A stretch of DNA of 64,000 bases from Nymphaea colorata (Eukaryota > Streptophyta > Magnoliopsida > Nymphaeales > Nymphaeaceae): positions 3,417,001 to 3,481,000 of the forward strand of contig NC_045142.1 of NCBI RefSeq assembly GCF_008831285.2. The letters run 5' to 3'. Position numbers and translations under genes: made by a program. The notes beneath the pieces are model-generated. The model did not search any database and was not told where the DNA came from. It saw only the letters and a program-made list of their open reading frames with translations. Of the stretch, positions 1 to 11,334 are shown piece by piece (positions within the stretch are counted from its first letter, which is position 1; each line of letters begins with the position of its first letter).

Positions 1-744
1 TTTTTTTTCACTTTTTATTTTTTTTATTTTTTTTTATTTGTTGCAAATCTACCTATCTCTTGATGTTTGTGTTATTAGTTTCTCACTTATTTTATTTTCT
101 TCATTTTTTAGTTTTTTAATTTTTCTTCAAATTTACCTTATTTTCTCTATTTTTTTTTATTTTTTCAATCTTGCCGTATTATACACAAGAAAAACCTCAT
201 GTTTATAACTCCGAAACGTTATTTGGGACTATGGTTGAAACAGTAAGTCTCACGTGATGTAGATTTGAGATCCGAGACTATCAAACACCACCTACATGCA
301 TTCTAATTGAAACTTTGTTAGTTAAATCTTTTCGTCTTTGTCTTTGTTCTTTTTCTAACAATTTGAAGTTCTAAGCTTCATTCTTGGGATTTTATCTTTG
401 CTTAAGCTATCAACCTCTCTCTTTTTCTTTAAACAAAATGCTTATCGAACAAGTTATTCCGCAAATGCGAAGCCCCTGAAAAGAGAGAATTTCGTTAACG
501 TGACTATAAATCATTCAAGTTGAAGAAAGTCAAGCGTTCAATATTAATATGATACCGTAACCTTGCTTGCTATTAAAAGAAAGATAAAAGATCACTAGAA
601 TAAGCAACGTCTTCATTAGGGTCTGGATATCCCAGATCCAACGGATCTGGATCTTTGCAATTGTACCTCTATAGGCACACTGCACCAGGTGAGGAACAAC
701 TGTGACAAGGCACTCAAACCAGATCCGATCAATTGCTAGTATTG
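1..744. other. AT-rich intergenic flank, no gene seen
   Basis: T-rich low-complexity sequence (1-180) followed by ordinary AT-rich DNA. Around 240-290 there is a fragment (words such as GAGATCCGAGACTATCAAAC) that resembles the ends of the inverted-repeat elements at 36222-36428 and 45619-45880, so part of this stretch is probably a decayed transposon relic. I see no coding exon. Confidence 0.5.
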
Positions 745-985
745 CCGGGTGAGCGGGAGAGATCCTCCATCGGATCGAAGGCAGAAGCCTCCACCCAATT
801 CATTGCCCCACTAGGGTACTGAGGTCTGCTTTCAGTGTCTCGAGGTGTTGCCGCCGCGGTGCTTCAACTTACGTATCGGTAGCACCTCTTTTGCAGTATG
901 TAGAGTTGACGTCTAGAGATTTGAAATGAAGACTGACGATCTATCAACCCTTCCCCGTCCATGGCACCAACCTCCTCGAGAATAT
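745..985 (-). mobile_element. tRNA-derived SINE, reverse orientation
   Basis: Read on the minus strand this aligns over about 200 nt with the SINE-like block in the tandem array (for example 51056-51265). Shared landmarks in the same order are GGAGGTTGGTGC, a TTTCAAAT core, a CTGCAAAAG block, ACTGAAAGCAGACCT and GGAGGCTTC. The first landmark contains a good match to the tRNA/Pol III A box (TGGTGC, near 970-960). The TTTCAAAT core lies where a B box should be, about 30-40 nt downstream. The spacing and the shared 3' body fit a tRNA-headed plant SINE. The 3' end is uncertain and may extend toward 650. I did not identify target-site duplications. Confidence 0.6.
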
Positions 986-1947
986 TTTGATTGCTTCTTA
1001 AAATCTGGATTATCCATGCTCACAATTATCAAACCCAGGAACTTAACCAGCCTGGATTTGGATCTCAAACAATGAACAGGGTTGGATCTCATTGGTAGTG
1101 TGAAAGAACTATATCAAGTTGGACTACACCCTTAAAAGAAAAAACCAACAACAAATATATGAAGTTGGGAAGGCTTGGAAAACTGAACCTAATTATAAAG
1201 ATCTATCAACATGGCATTTTATAAGAACATTATGTCCTTTGGATACATGTTATTTACATGATCCAAACACGCCATGTTTTTGTTTCAAGAAATATGGTGT
1301 GATCACACATATTGCTTTCGACATAATTGCATTATATTTCTTTTGAAAGAACAATACAGCATTCTTGACATTCGTTCGAAATACAATGCTCTTCTTGAAT
1401 CTTACCAGATGCCTCAGAACTCCAGGACCCAATAGAGACCCTTTATCCAAGTCCAACACCAGACCATATTGATTCCGGATTGTAGATCTGATCTGGATCC
1501 ATTTACTCGGATTCAGATGTCAAAGCCAATCGTGATTTGCAAGCATTTTAAGATCCAATACAAACCCGAACTTATAATAAGTATCAGATTAAGTTATTCC
1601 ATCGGACTCCAAATCCAAATCCAACGGATCGAGATCGCGACATCACACGCAAGTCTGACCCGTTTGCATACCCAAGTCGGAACCGATTCGGGTACCGTTT
1701 TCACCCAGCGAGCCACGGAAAACGAAACCGGTTCTGGACCAAGTACAGTCAATGAGAACCAGTTCGAACCGGATTTTTCGGACCAGAATCCTACAATCCA
1801 GATCCATCGAACACCCTCTCCTCTCCCGCGTCGTCTCCCTCCAAAACCGGGAAGGAAACGCGGGAATTTCGCCTCCCCCTTTGGGCGGCAGCGTTGGCGG
1901 TGCCCGTCGCCATTTCCCCATTCCTCAAGAAAGAATGTTGACTTCTT

Positions 1948-1950
<3 letters not shown>
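986..1950. other. intergenic, no supported gene
   Basis: Mixed sequence with repeated GGATCTGGATC-type words (1010-1090, 1480-1640), a signature of the diffuse repeats elsewhere in the window. Long frames crossing the GA repeat near 1950 are compositional and match no family I know. The right part (about 1800-1950) is GC-richer and probably promoter-proximal to the downstream transporter gene. Confidence 0.45.

Positions 1951-1988
<38 letters not shown>
1951..1988. repeat. (GA)n microsatellite
   Basis: Uninterrupted GA dinucleotide tract of about 19 units. GA/CT tracts are common in plant promoters and 5' leaders. This one lies 1.75 kb upstream of the first coding exon of the transporter gene, close to its probable leader exon. 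Confidence 0.95.
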
Positions 1989-1989
<1 letters not shown>

Positions 1990-1992
<3 letters not shown>

Positions 1993-3735
1993 ACCATCAG
2001 GAATGCATCCTTCTTCCTCGTTTTCTCCACGATGAATTATCAATTGGTGTTGTTTTGCTTTTGAGGATCGAGTGTCGGGTGATTCGATTGAGATTTAAGA
2101 GTGGTCTTACGGCAAAAGTCCTCTTGGGGGGAGTGACGTGATCTCCATTTTTCCCCATTAAGAATGAGGCTTCCTCTTGGAGTTGGACCCCCAGAACGGT
2201 GCCTTCCGCTTCCCACCGTCGCCTTTTTATCATCCTTCAGGCATTTGCTCTATTTTTGTCTTACAATTTCTAAAACAGTTCGGAATCAGATATCTTCATT
2301 TACGCCGGTCTCGGTCTGTTCATCACGTGGTGAGGAAGGTAATTGGTTAAGTTCTCCTCTTTCTTCCTATTTTGTCCTCTTTCGAAGAGATGTAGGCGTT
2401 TCTGGATGCAGGATCGTCTCGAGTTCCTGCCTTAATGAAAGTCAAGGGAGTTTGTTCGGATTTTCCGGGTAATTTTGCCTATTATTTCCCCCCCTGGATG
2501 TGTTGCCTTCCTTACATAATTGCGTTTTGAATGGAAGAAGGTGGCATTCTCTCCTAAACATTGCATGTGGAGTACCATGAAGGATGCTGAATTTGCCTTC
2601 CGTTTTTGGGATGATTAATTGCACGCTTGTAATTGTGGTTAATTAATCGAGGTGCCAGCCATCAAAAATTTTGGCAGTTTACTTCTTTTTGGGCTCCTGA
2701 CTTTGTGTTATTACCTGCAGGGTTGAAATTCGGCGGCCTTCTTTTTCCATGTAAGCTTGGCGGGATTTGACTTTGCTGAAGATGGTGACACTCAAAACAT
2801 TTTAAGAAGTTCCTGTTTGTTTTCATGCGGTGTTGTTAGCAGCTCGGTGGATGAGGACCTTTTATGGCTTCTTGTGTTTGGAGCCTAGTGAGTTTTGAGG
2901 TTTAACGTGTGTTGGCTAACCGCTGGCCGGCATCGCCCTGCCAATTTTCCGGATTGAGGTTGGTTCAAGCGGTTTTTCTTTACAATTTTTGTTGGTGTAG
3001 TTGCAGCTCTGTTCTAATGCATAGATACGCTTGATTATTGCCAGGGCTTGGTGGGCACCAAATTTGGTTTGTTTAAGTGCTTTCTTGAATTTCCAGTTTG
3101 GATATTTTAGTCAAAGTTGTATTCATATTGTGAGCACTCTGTTTTCTTTTCAAACAATTACATGTATCGGAGACATATTTGTTCCTTCTATGGGAATTTA
3201 TGCTGGCTTAGTTATGTCGTGTTTAAGTCTTACCACAATTGAATATCAGGTAGTTCTGTAATGATGCTATTGGGTGATATCCAAGACGTTGAGATCAAGA
3301 ATGCGCCATCAGCTTAATAGTGGGGTAGTCTCTTTTGATGTATGTACTCGTAGTTGTATTTTTTTTTCCCTCTTTGTTCAAGGACTGATTCTTATTTCTA
3401 GGCAGATGTTGGCTGGTTCTGTAATTGATACTGCCATACCTTCGGTCGGGATATATCTTGCTATATTTTTGTAGGTTTTGTGGTAATGGATTTGGTTACC
3501 TCACGTCTGCAATTGGTTTTTTGTAAAAATACCACGTGAGAGGTTTAGATGAAGCAATATTTGAAATGTAGCTAGTTCCCACTTAGATAGTGGGAAGTGC
3601 TTAAAATGTTTAGTTTGAGATTACTTTTGAAGTACTTGTTTAGAGGTTTACAGGTCATACGTTAGAAGGTGATTGGCTTTCTGCTACTCTATACCGCTGA
3701 ACACTAAGCCTTTTAGTTTCCTTTTAGCAGGTATC
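1990..3735 (+). promoter_or_regulatory. probable leader region of the transporter gene (5' UTR exon and intron)
   Basis: No coding exon is recognisable here, but the first coding exon begins just after a clean acceptor (…TTTTAGCAG, ending at 3730), only 5 nt before the ATG. An upstream non-coding exon must therefore exist. A good donor, GAGGAAG|GTAATT, places a possible leader-exon end at 2338, giving a 5' UTR intron of about 1.4 kb. Other acceptors occur (for example near 2720), so this model is tentative. cDNA would decide it. Confidence 0.35.
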
Positions 3736-3921
3736 ATGTCCTCCAATGCTGAATCAGGTTACAATGAAACTGAAGTGTCCGACATTATCATCATGAATGG
3801 AACAACATCCAAAAGAAATAGGAATGGAATAGTGTACAAGATTCTTAATAGTTTCCGGAAGCCAGAAAAGGAAATGCTGATTAGTCTTCCAACAAATGTC
3901 TCGAGGAGAGGAACTAGTAGT

Positions 3922-3956
<35 letters not shown>

Positions 3957-6900
3957 CTTTTGATGTGTGTCATGCCTTTCCATGTTTATGTACTTGAATT
4001 GTTGAGGAGCCTTTTGTTGTCTCATTGTTAAGGAATCTTTCTGTTTGCGCAATTGCTGTTCTTTTTCTTCCTGCTAGTTCTGTTCTTTTAGTTCTAACTC
4101 TGCCTCTACCAGAAAAGAAATGGAAGAAAAGAACCAAAAATTTCCTGAGCTCAAACTTAATGGTAGAACAAAGAAGCATTTTTTCTATGAAACCAAGTAA
4201 AAGATACTAATAATTTAAAGGTGGTTACATCCATATTTTTATTAAGTAGATGGTTCCTTCTTATGTGCAGGTTGCCTCTTGTCCATGTTCCATCATTGGA
4301 TGATGAGGGTCATGACAATGGTTTGGACGAGAAAGGTGATGAAAAGAGAACGCATGGAGCAGAAAGAAAATCCCATTCCCTTATCTCTGGGTCTTCTTAC
4401 TGTGTATGTTCCTGCAGCATGATACTGCTTAACAAAGTTGTGTTATCAAGCTATGGGTTTGATGCAGGGGTCTCTTTAATGCTTTTTCAGGTAAGCAAGA
4501 GTGGGTTTCCTTTCTTGTTTGATTGGGTTTACTAAGAAAAGTGTCTGCTTTCAGTTTTCATCATGTCATTTTCCTTTCTTCTGTTCAAATAATCATAGGT
4601 TAGAGTCCAAAATTTTGACTGTAAATAACTCATTCACATTTTCACCATAGTCACAGTTTTGTTTAACTTTGATTGTTAGCTAAGTGACATGGGTACGGGT
4701 ACAATATGAATACAGGTATAAAGATGTGGGTACATGCAGAGAGATTTTAAAAAATTTGGGTACGAGGGTACATCAGAGTGTATATGTAAATATGTATATT
4801 ATATATCTAATAATCCACAGAAAATTCTCGAAATTAAAGAAAAATGCGAGGAAAATATAGAATCTTGGTGGAGGGGAAAACAAAGGAAGGGAAAATCAAC
4901 ATTAAAGAAAAATCAAGTCTGAAAATATAATTTTTTATGTTTTTCAAATACAGCCATACCCACATATCCCTGTTGCCATACCTGCATACCGACATGGGTA
5001 TGTGGGCAGATCACACATACCTGTGTGAGTTAGATTATTAGTTGGTGGAAGTGGATGGCATATGCCAGTTTTTTGAGGTATTTAGACCTGGCATTCTTGA
5101 ATTCATTAGACAGGCCTCTATCAATGATATAGAACGCTTTAAAGATCAGGCATTGTGTGTTTTTGTGTGTCAATGCTCTTTTGACACTACTAGATAATTC
5201 TTGTTTATAGAGCTTGTAAACCCTCATATGGAGTATGTTCAAAGTTGCCCCAGTGAGGATTGCAGGAGGTTGCTAGAGGTTATTATTTATTACCATGTGA
5301 TCATTCTTACAGGTGGTGAAAAATATAGGTGGGCCATGATGCCAAATTATGCTAACCGTATTTTTCTCCCATGACAATATCCCAAGGTATTTCAGACAAC
5401 CCTGCCAGATGAGATAGGATGCAATGGTGCACTTCCATGCTGATCATTGTGCTATAGCATGATCTGGCAAGCTGTTGACCTGCCTTTCTTCCACTCCCTG
5501 AGCTCTTTCTTGTACTAAACTAACTTATGTTGCATTAGTCATTTGACTTTGTTTAAGAGAAAGATAATTTAAAATGTGTATTTTTTGAGATGTAATTCAG
5601 CATCAACATTTCCTGAGGTTTCCAGTGGAAGCTTGCAGAATGCTATGAGATGGAGATACAGATCTATGAATCAGTCTTCTTATTGAAATTGGGCAGTATA
5701 TGAAGCAGCATGTTGCCTGGATCAATGTTGTAAAACACAGCCTAATGGCCCTAACCGGTATTGGTGGGGTTCAAGTTAGGTGCCTAACATAATTTAACAT
5801 AAAAAAACCAGAGATTTATCTTTCTATATTAGAAATCACAAGAGATTAAGAAAACAGGAAAGATAAAAAAAATAGAAGAATATCAGAAAAGTTAAAAAAA
5901 TGCTTTATGAAAAGCGTGAACTGCATATATATAAGAAAATAAGAAGTATAATCTACCTACAACATGCAAGCTTTCATTCAAAAGAAAAATGTAGTTGACC
6001 ACTTAAGTTATGCTTAATGGGTATCAGCTAAATAACCATTATTGTCATGACTTACTCGTTGGACTCATAAAGCAACTTTATGTTTATAAAACTTGATTTT
6101 TTTTTGAATTTTATGTTGGAGGATAGACATAGCCTCTTACCAGAAAACCATGAAGTTCGGTAATTTGTTGCCTAAGTTGTTAACATTTAAAGTAGGACAT
6201 GGGTCGATCAGAAGTCAAGTCTCTTTCAAGATCAGTTGGTCTGAGTCAATTGATTGATTCTAAATAAATACACATATTTATGCAAAAGCAAATACCCTAT
6301 GTATATATATTAGCAATGGTTAATGGTGCTTTTAGCAATAGTTCAGGGTGCTCTTTAGTGAACATTTTGGCCATCCAGCAACCGACTGATTTCAATTCTC
6401 CTATATATATATGTGTGTGTGTGTGTGGACTTCCTTAACTTACTTCACGTACCGCTACTCGCCCAAGTGCCTAGAATTCTCTGTGTGTGTGCATCACAGA
6501 TTAGTTCTTTGACCAATCAACTAAGCTGACTAGTTGGGTGGTTTGACCAATTGATCACTGTTCTGATATCACATGTCAGTTGACGACTGGCTAACAGCAT
6601 TTTGACTTCTCACTTCGTTGCAGTGAATCAATCCTTTAATTTTATTTTTCACTTTGAGTGTGTAAGAGTGCCTGTCATAACAAACTTAATGTTCTGCCTT
6701 AAGGAAGTTATGTAACTTCAGAAAGAACTTTATCGTTTTTTTTTGTGTTTTGAAGGTGTAATGTGTTTCTTACACCTTGTATCATACCCAACGTAACATA
6801 GAGGAGCATGTTATAAATTATGCACAACATGGTAAAGGATTGGTTTTTTTAAAGGTTATGTAATGTGAATATCGGACGATGGATTGTGTTCTTCAATCTA

Positions 6901-9900
6901 CTTAGCTCCTCCTTTCAATATCTCAGGTCCTCTTGCATCTTCTCAAGGTGACTCATGTCAGCTATCTTCACTTAATTGTCTTGGTCTGGCATTTGGTAGT
7001 GGAAAAGATGTTGCTACTTTTAACAAAGTTGCTCTCCCAAGTACTGAATGCATTTCCCTTCATCTCATTCAGACCTGTTTTCGTTTCTGATTTGACTTCC
7101 ATGCTTAATGCAGAATTCATTTTCTCTTTATGCTTTTTGATTGTTTATGAAACTAAATACTTGGTCCTCGTTGCTTTGGTGGATTCTCTGCTCTGTATGG
7201 CTCTTTCTACCTGTTTAGATAGATAAAAGCAGAATTATAGATGCACTAATTTTATGTACTCTTGCTTATGATGGTAGCTTTTTTGTAATGACCAGCTATT
7301 ATTAGCTGCAGAGGTTAATCAGGCAATTGCATTCATGGACTGACCAAGATTCATTTTCATTTTTAATGTAGAATCTTGTTGCTGTCATAATTATTCTTAT
7401 GTTAAGTGCTTTTGGAGTAGTGACCACAGAAAAGCTCACATGGAGGCTTGTAAGAGTCTGGATTCCTGTTAATATGATATTCATTGGCATGCTCATAACA
7501 GGCATGTACAGGTATACAAATAAATTCTCTAAAATCATGTTATGAATTTAGTTTTGTTGTTTTAATTAGGGAGGCATGAACACCCAAGTTTTGTGGGTGT
7601 GATTGTTCTTAGTTCATCGCAGTTATTCATAAGAGTAGACAAATTTTCAAACAGAAATCATTAGTTTGGTAACAAGTTAACTGTTGCATTTCACTTCATC
7701 GGCAAATGCTTATTGGACATGGAAATGTAGAATTCACAATATGTGGAACTGATGGATCTTATTTTAGGTCATTAAAGTTCAGATAAAGTTCCTTGCAAGA
7801 TGTTAATAGGTCATTGAGGTTCAGATTAAGTCACTTACTAGACATCAGTCTTATCCTGAATAAGCACTGGATAACGGTCTGCCAATCCAATGAATCATAA
7901 TTGCACTCATTGTGACTTTTACCCAGTCATACTGATCCATGATCTAGCTAGGATTCTCTTTACTGCTAATTTATGTCTGAAATATTAGAAGTATATAGTA
8001 TCAATGGAAAACAATTTTTATGGAATGGCATACGCTAACGCTAATTTATACTAGGTATGGAGTTTGGACTATGGATTATCTGGTTCTGGAGCCAATTGTC
8101 TCAACATGTGGATCCATAATAGAATAATTGACATTTTCAGTGCAAATGCAATGTCGAGAATATACTATTAAACCTTATAAATAACACCTGTCAATGCATT
8201 ATTAAAACCCAAGTTGCTGAGTGCAGATTGTGTCCATCATCTGCAATAACCCATTTAAGAAGGCAACTTAGTTGAGTAGGCCAGCCATCATGTTCAAACC
8301 ACTAAGGCACTGAACTGTGGATAATGGAGAGTTTTTCTTGTTTTTGATATGAATGTTGTAAAAAATGGTCATAAGTATCTATTTGAAGAAATGTTCAGCT
8401 CAATAAATTGGACAACTAAAATGGGTTGCTTTTGATTCTTGACATATCGATCCTCATATTTTGGTCAGATTATCATTTGGTAAAAATCAATATAGAGCAT
8501 GGATTCAAACACGGAAGTCTGTGTTTCAGTTTGTAAGGCACTTGAGATCAATCTACCGATTTGTATGTTGCATATGTTAAATCCTACATCCTATAAGCAG
8601 ATACATGAAATATTTATAGAATAACTTCAGGATTCTCATTAAATACCTGAAACACTTTTAATCATACAAACAGTGTCACAGCAGTGACATGTCCTTAGTT
8701 GTAAATATTATGATAAAGTGCTAAGGTCTAGCAGCCTCATTTTTTTTGTCACATGGGCAAGTGCCATGTAGAGCTTCTTTTTTTATTGTCAATAAACCGG
8801 AAGTTCTTTACCAAGCAATAGGATACTTGCTTTTCTGTTTATTATTTTGTCTGACAGAGGTTAAGTTCTTCTTTTTGTGATTGTACAGCTTGAAGTATAT
8901 TAATGTTGCAATGGTGACTATCTTAAAGAATGTGACAAACATCCTTACTGCAATTGGAGATACATATATTTTTAGACGGCATCAAAATGCAAAAGTTTGG
9001 GCTGCTTTATTCTTAATGGTATGTTCACGTGCTTCCTTTCTATGATTTATGTTGTCATTTAGTTGCCTCTTGTGCTTTACCATCCAGCAAGAATCTTATT
9101 GTAGCTTATCACCTTCTAAAAATAGCATTTGCTTGGTTGCCTAATATGTTCTCAGGGACAATAGTAAAAGGTTTTCATAATAACATGAATAACAAGCATG
9201 CATGTTTTCTGTACCTTCCTTGGATATGTACTGGAAAAGATTTTAAGTTCTCTGTTCCTCTGTATTTCACTATTTTTAACTTTATGGATGTTAATACATG
9301 TGTCATATACTTGTATATGTTTTTTCTCCCTTGCAATTTTTGATCATCTCCTTATGTATGTTTCCTACTAAGCCAACTTCTCTTGAGAGAGCTGCTGGCT
9401 GTTATGTTGCACCAAGCTTGTGATGATCTAGCTTTTATAATGGAATTTAGTAGGAGTAAAAGCTTATTTGGATCCCTTCCCAAAAAATATGATTAATTTC
9501 GGATCTACTTTTCACCAAAATGTTTGATGGTTCTTGAAGTGTATAAACATATGCAAGTTTGTAATATTGTTTTCGTTATGATTGCTGGAAGTTCATATAT
9601 TTATCTATTTCTTTGTGTAAGCGGTATCTTGCTGATCAACTTTCTTATATTTCACTTGTGTATGCTATTACTGCAAAAAACTGTGTTATATTTCATTTGT
9701 GTGTGCTATTATTGTAACAGTGTGTGTTTGTGTGTGTGCATGCATGTGTAAATGTTTGACCTCATCTTTATGTTAATAATTTACTAAACTGAACGTTTTT
9801 GTAGATCATATCTGCTGTATGTGGAGGCATTACAGATCTCTCGTTCAATGCTACAGGTTATACTTGGCAAGCATTGAATTGCATTTTGACTGCAAGCTAT

Positions 9901-11288
9901 TCAGTGAGTTTACTGTTTCATAATTCCAATCTTCTGTTTCATTTGCTTGATTTATTTTAAAATAAGACCTAGTGATTATGTCTTAAGTCATTTCTTGCAC
10001 CATTTGGCAATGATTACTGTGCTTCCTCAATTTTGTTAGCACTTCATCCATCTAACATAGAATGAGCTATGTGAAATTGTGAATTACACAGTAGTAGAAA
10101 GCAAATAAATTTATAAATGTTCCACAAGTACGGAAATAATATCTAGACCCTTGATACCTGTAAACTGGCATCACATCTACTTCCTGAGACCTTGAAATCC
10201 ATTTCATTCTTTTATAAGAAATCACTAGAAAAGTACATGCTTTGGGAGAACCAAGGTACAGTTATCTATAGATTCATTTCCCATTTCTTTCTTTGAGATT
10301 GGTTGAGATGTCTCTCAATCATATATGGATTTTCACTGATTTCCGGGGTGTTTTTTCTTTTCTTGTTCTGCTTTCAAATTGAAAGTAACAGAGCAGATGC
10401 TGCTTCTTGTACTACTATATCTCGAAAAAACTTTCCACGTCTAGTTGTTATTCTTTCTTATGGGGAGGACTTGATATTCGATCTATTTTTCTTTTGACAG
10501 CTGACCTTGCGACGGGTTATGGATGTGGCAAAGCAGGCGACAAGATCTGGGTCACTGAATGAAGTTTCCATGGTGTTGCTTAACAACTTGTTGTCATTAC
10601 CATTTGCCATATTCTTGATCATTCTTTTCAATGAATGGGAATATGTGTACAGCCTGTGAGTGTCCTTATCCATGGACACTGAATTTGTTGTTTACTAGTG
10701 GCATCTTTTCTTTCGGCTACTAACTCAACTTTTAAACTCAGTAAAAAGTTCCTTATTGTTTGACATGTACAAGGAATTGGATGCCACTAACATTAGTAGG
10801 CTGAAGCTTACTGTGACACACCAAGACTAATATTTAGATTTCGTAAAGTGCAGAAATGTGCATTATGTGTCTAACTAAACATCTTTTGCAAAATCAACCC
10901 TTATAGTTAGCCTGTTTATGGTTGAGAACATTGACACTAGCATGATTGTTCAGTTTTTAATCCACGAAATGTCCTCTGACATTTTCTGTAAGTTCATCTT
11001 TAGCATTAACAAATATCTAGGAGTGGGAATGCTCTTACTCAGCTAAGTTTTTGTTTTTATCTCTAGGATTATATGCATCTCGATAGAAAGAGAAGGGGCC
11101 ATATTTTACTTGTCTTCTTTGGATTGCTAAAGAAATAACTACAAAAGAAATATTCCTGTCTAATTTCAAATAGTTTCTTACTCTTTGTTCACTTATCCTC
11201 ACCCAGCCTCACATGTATAGTGATGCTGTGTACTTTATATGTAAAGTAATGCAGAATCTTACCATGGATAATTTTCTAAAAGCAATTG

Positions 11289-11334
<46 letters not shown>

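Noticed and set aside
1469-2141. Long overlapping frames on both strands around 1470-2140
   Set aside because: They run through the GA microsatellite (repeated Arg-Glu or Ser-Leu), have no domain and lie where the transporter's leader is expected.
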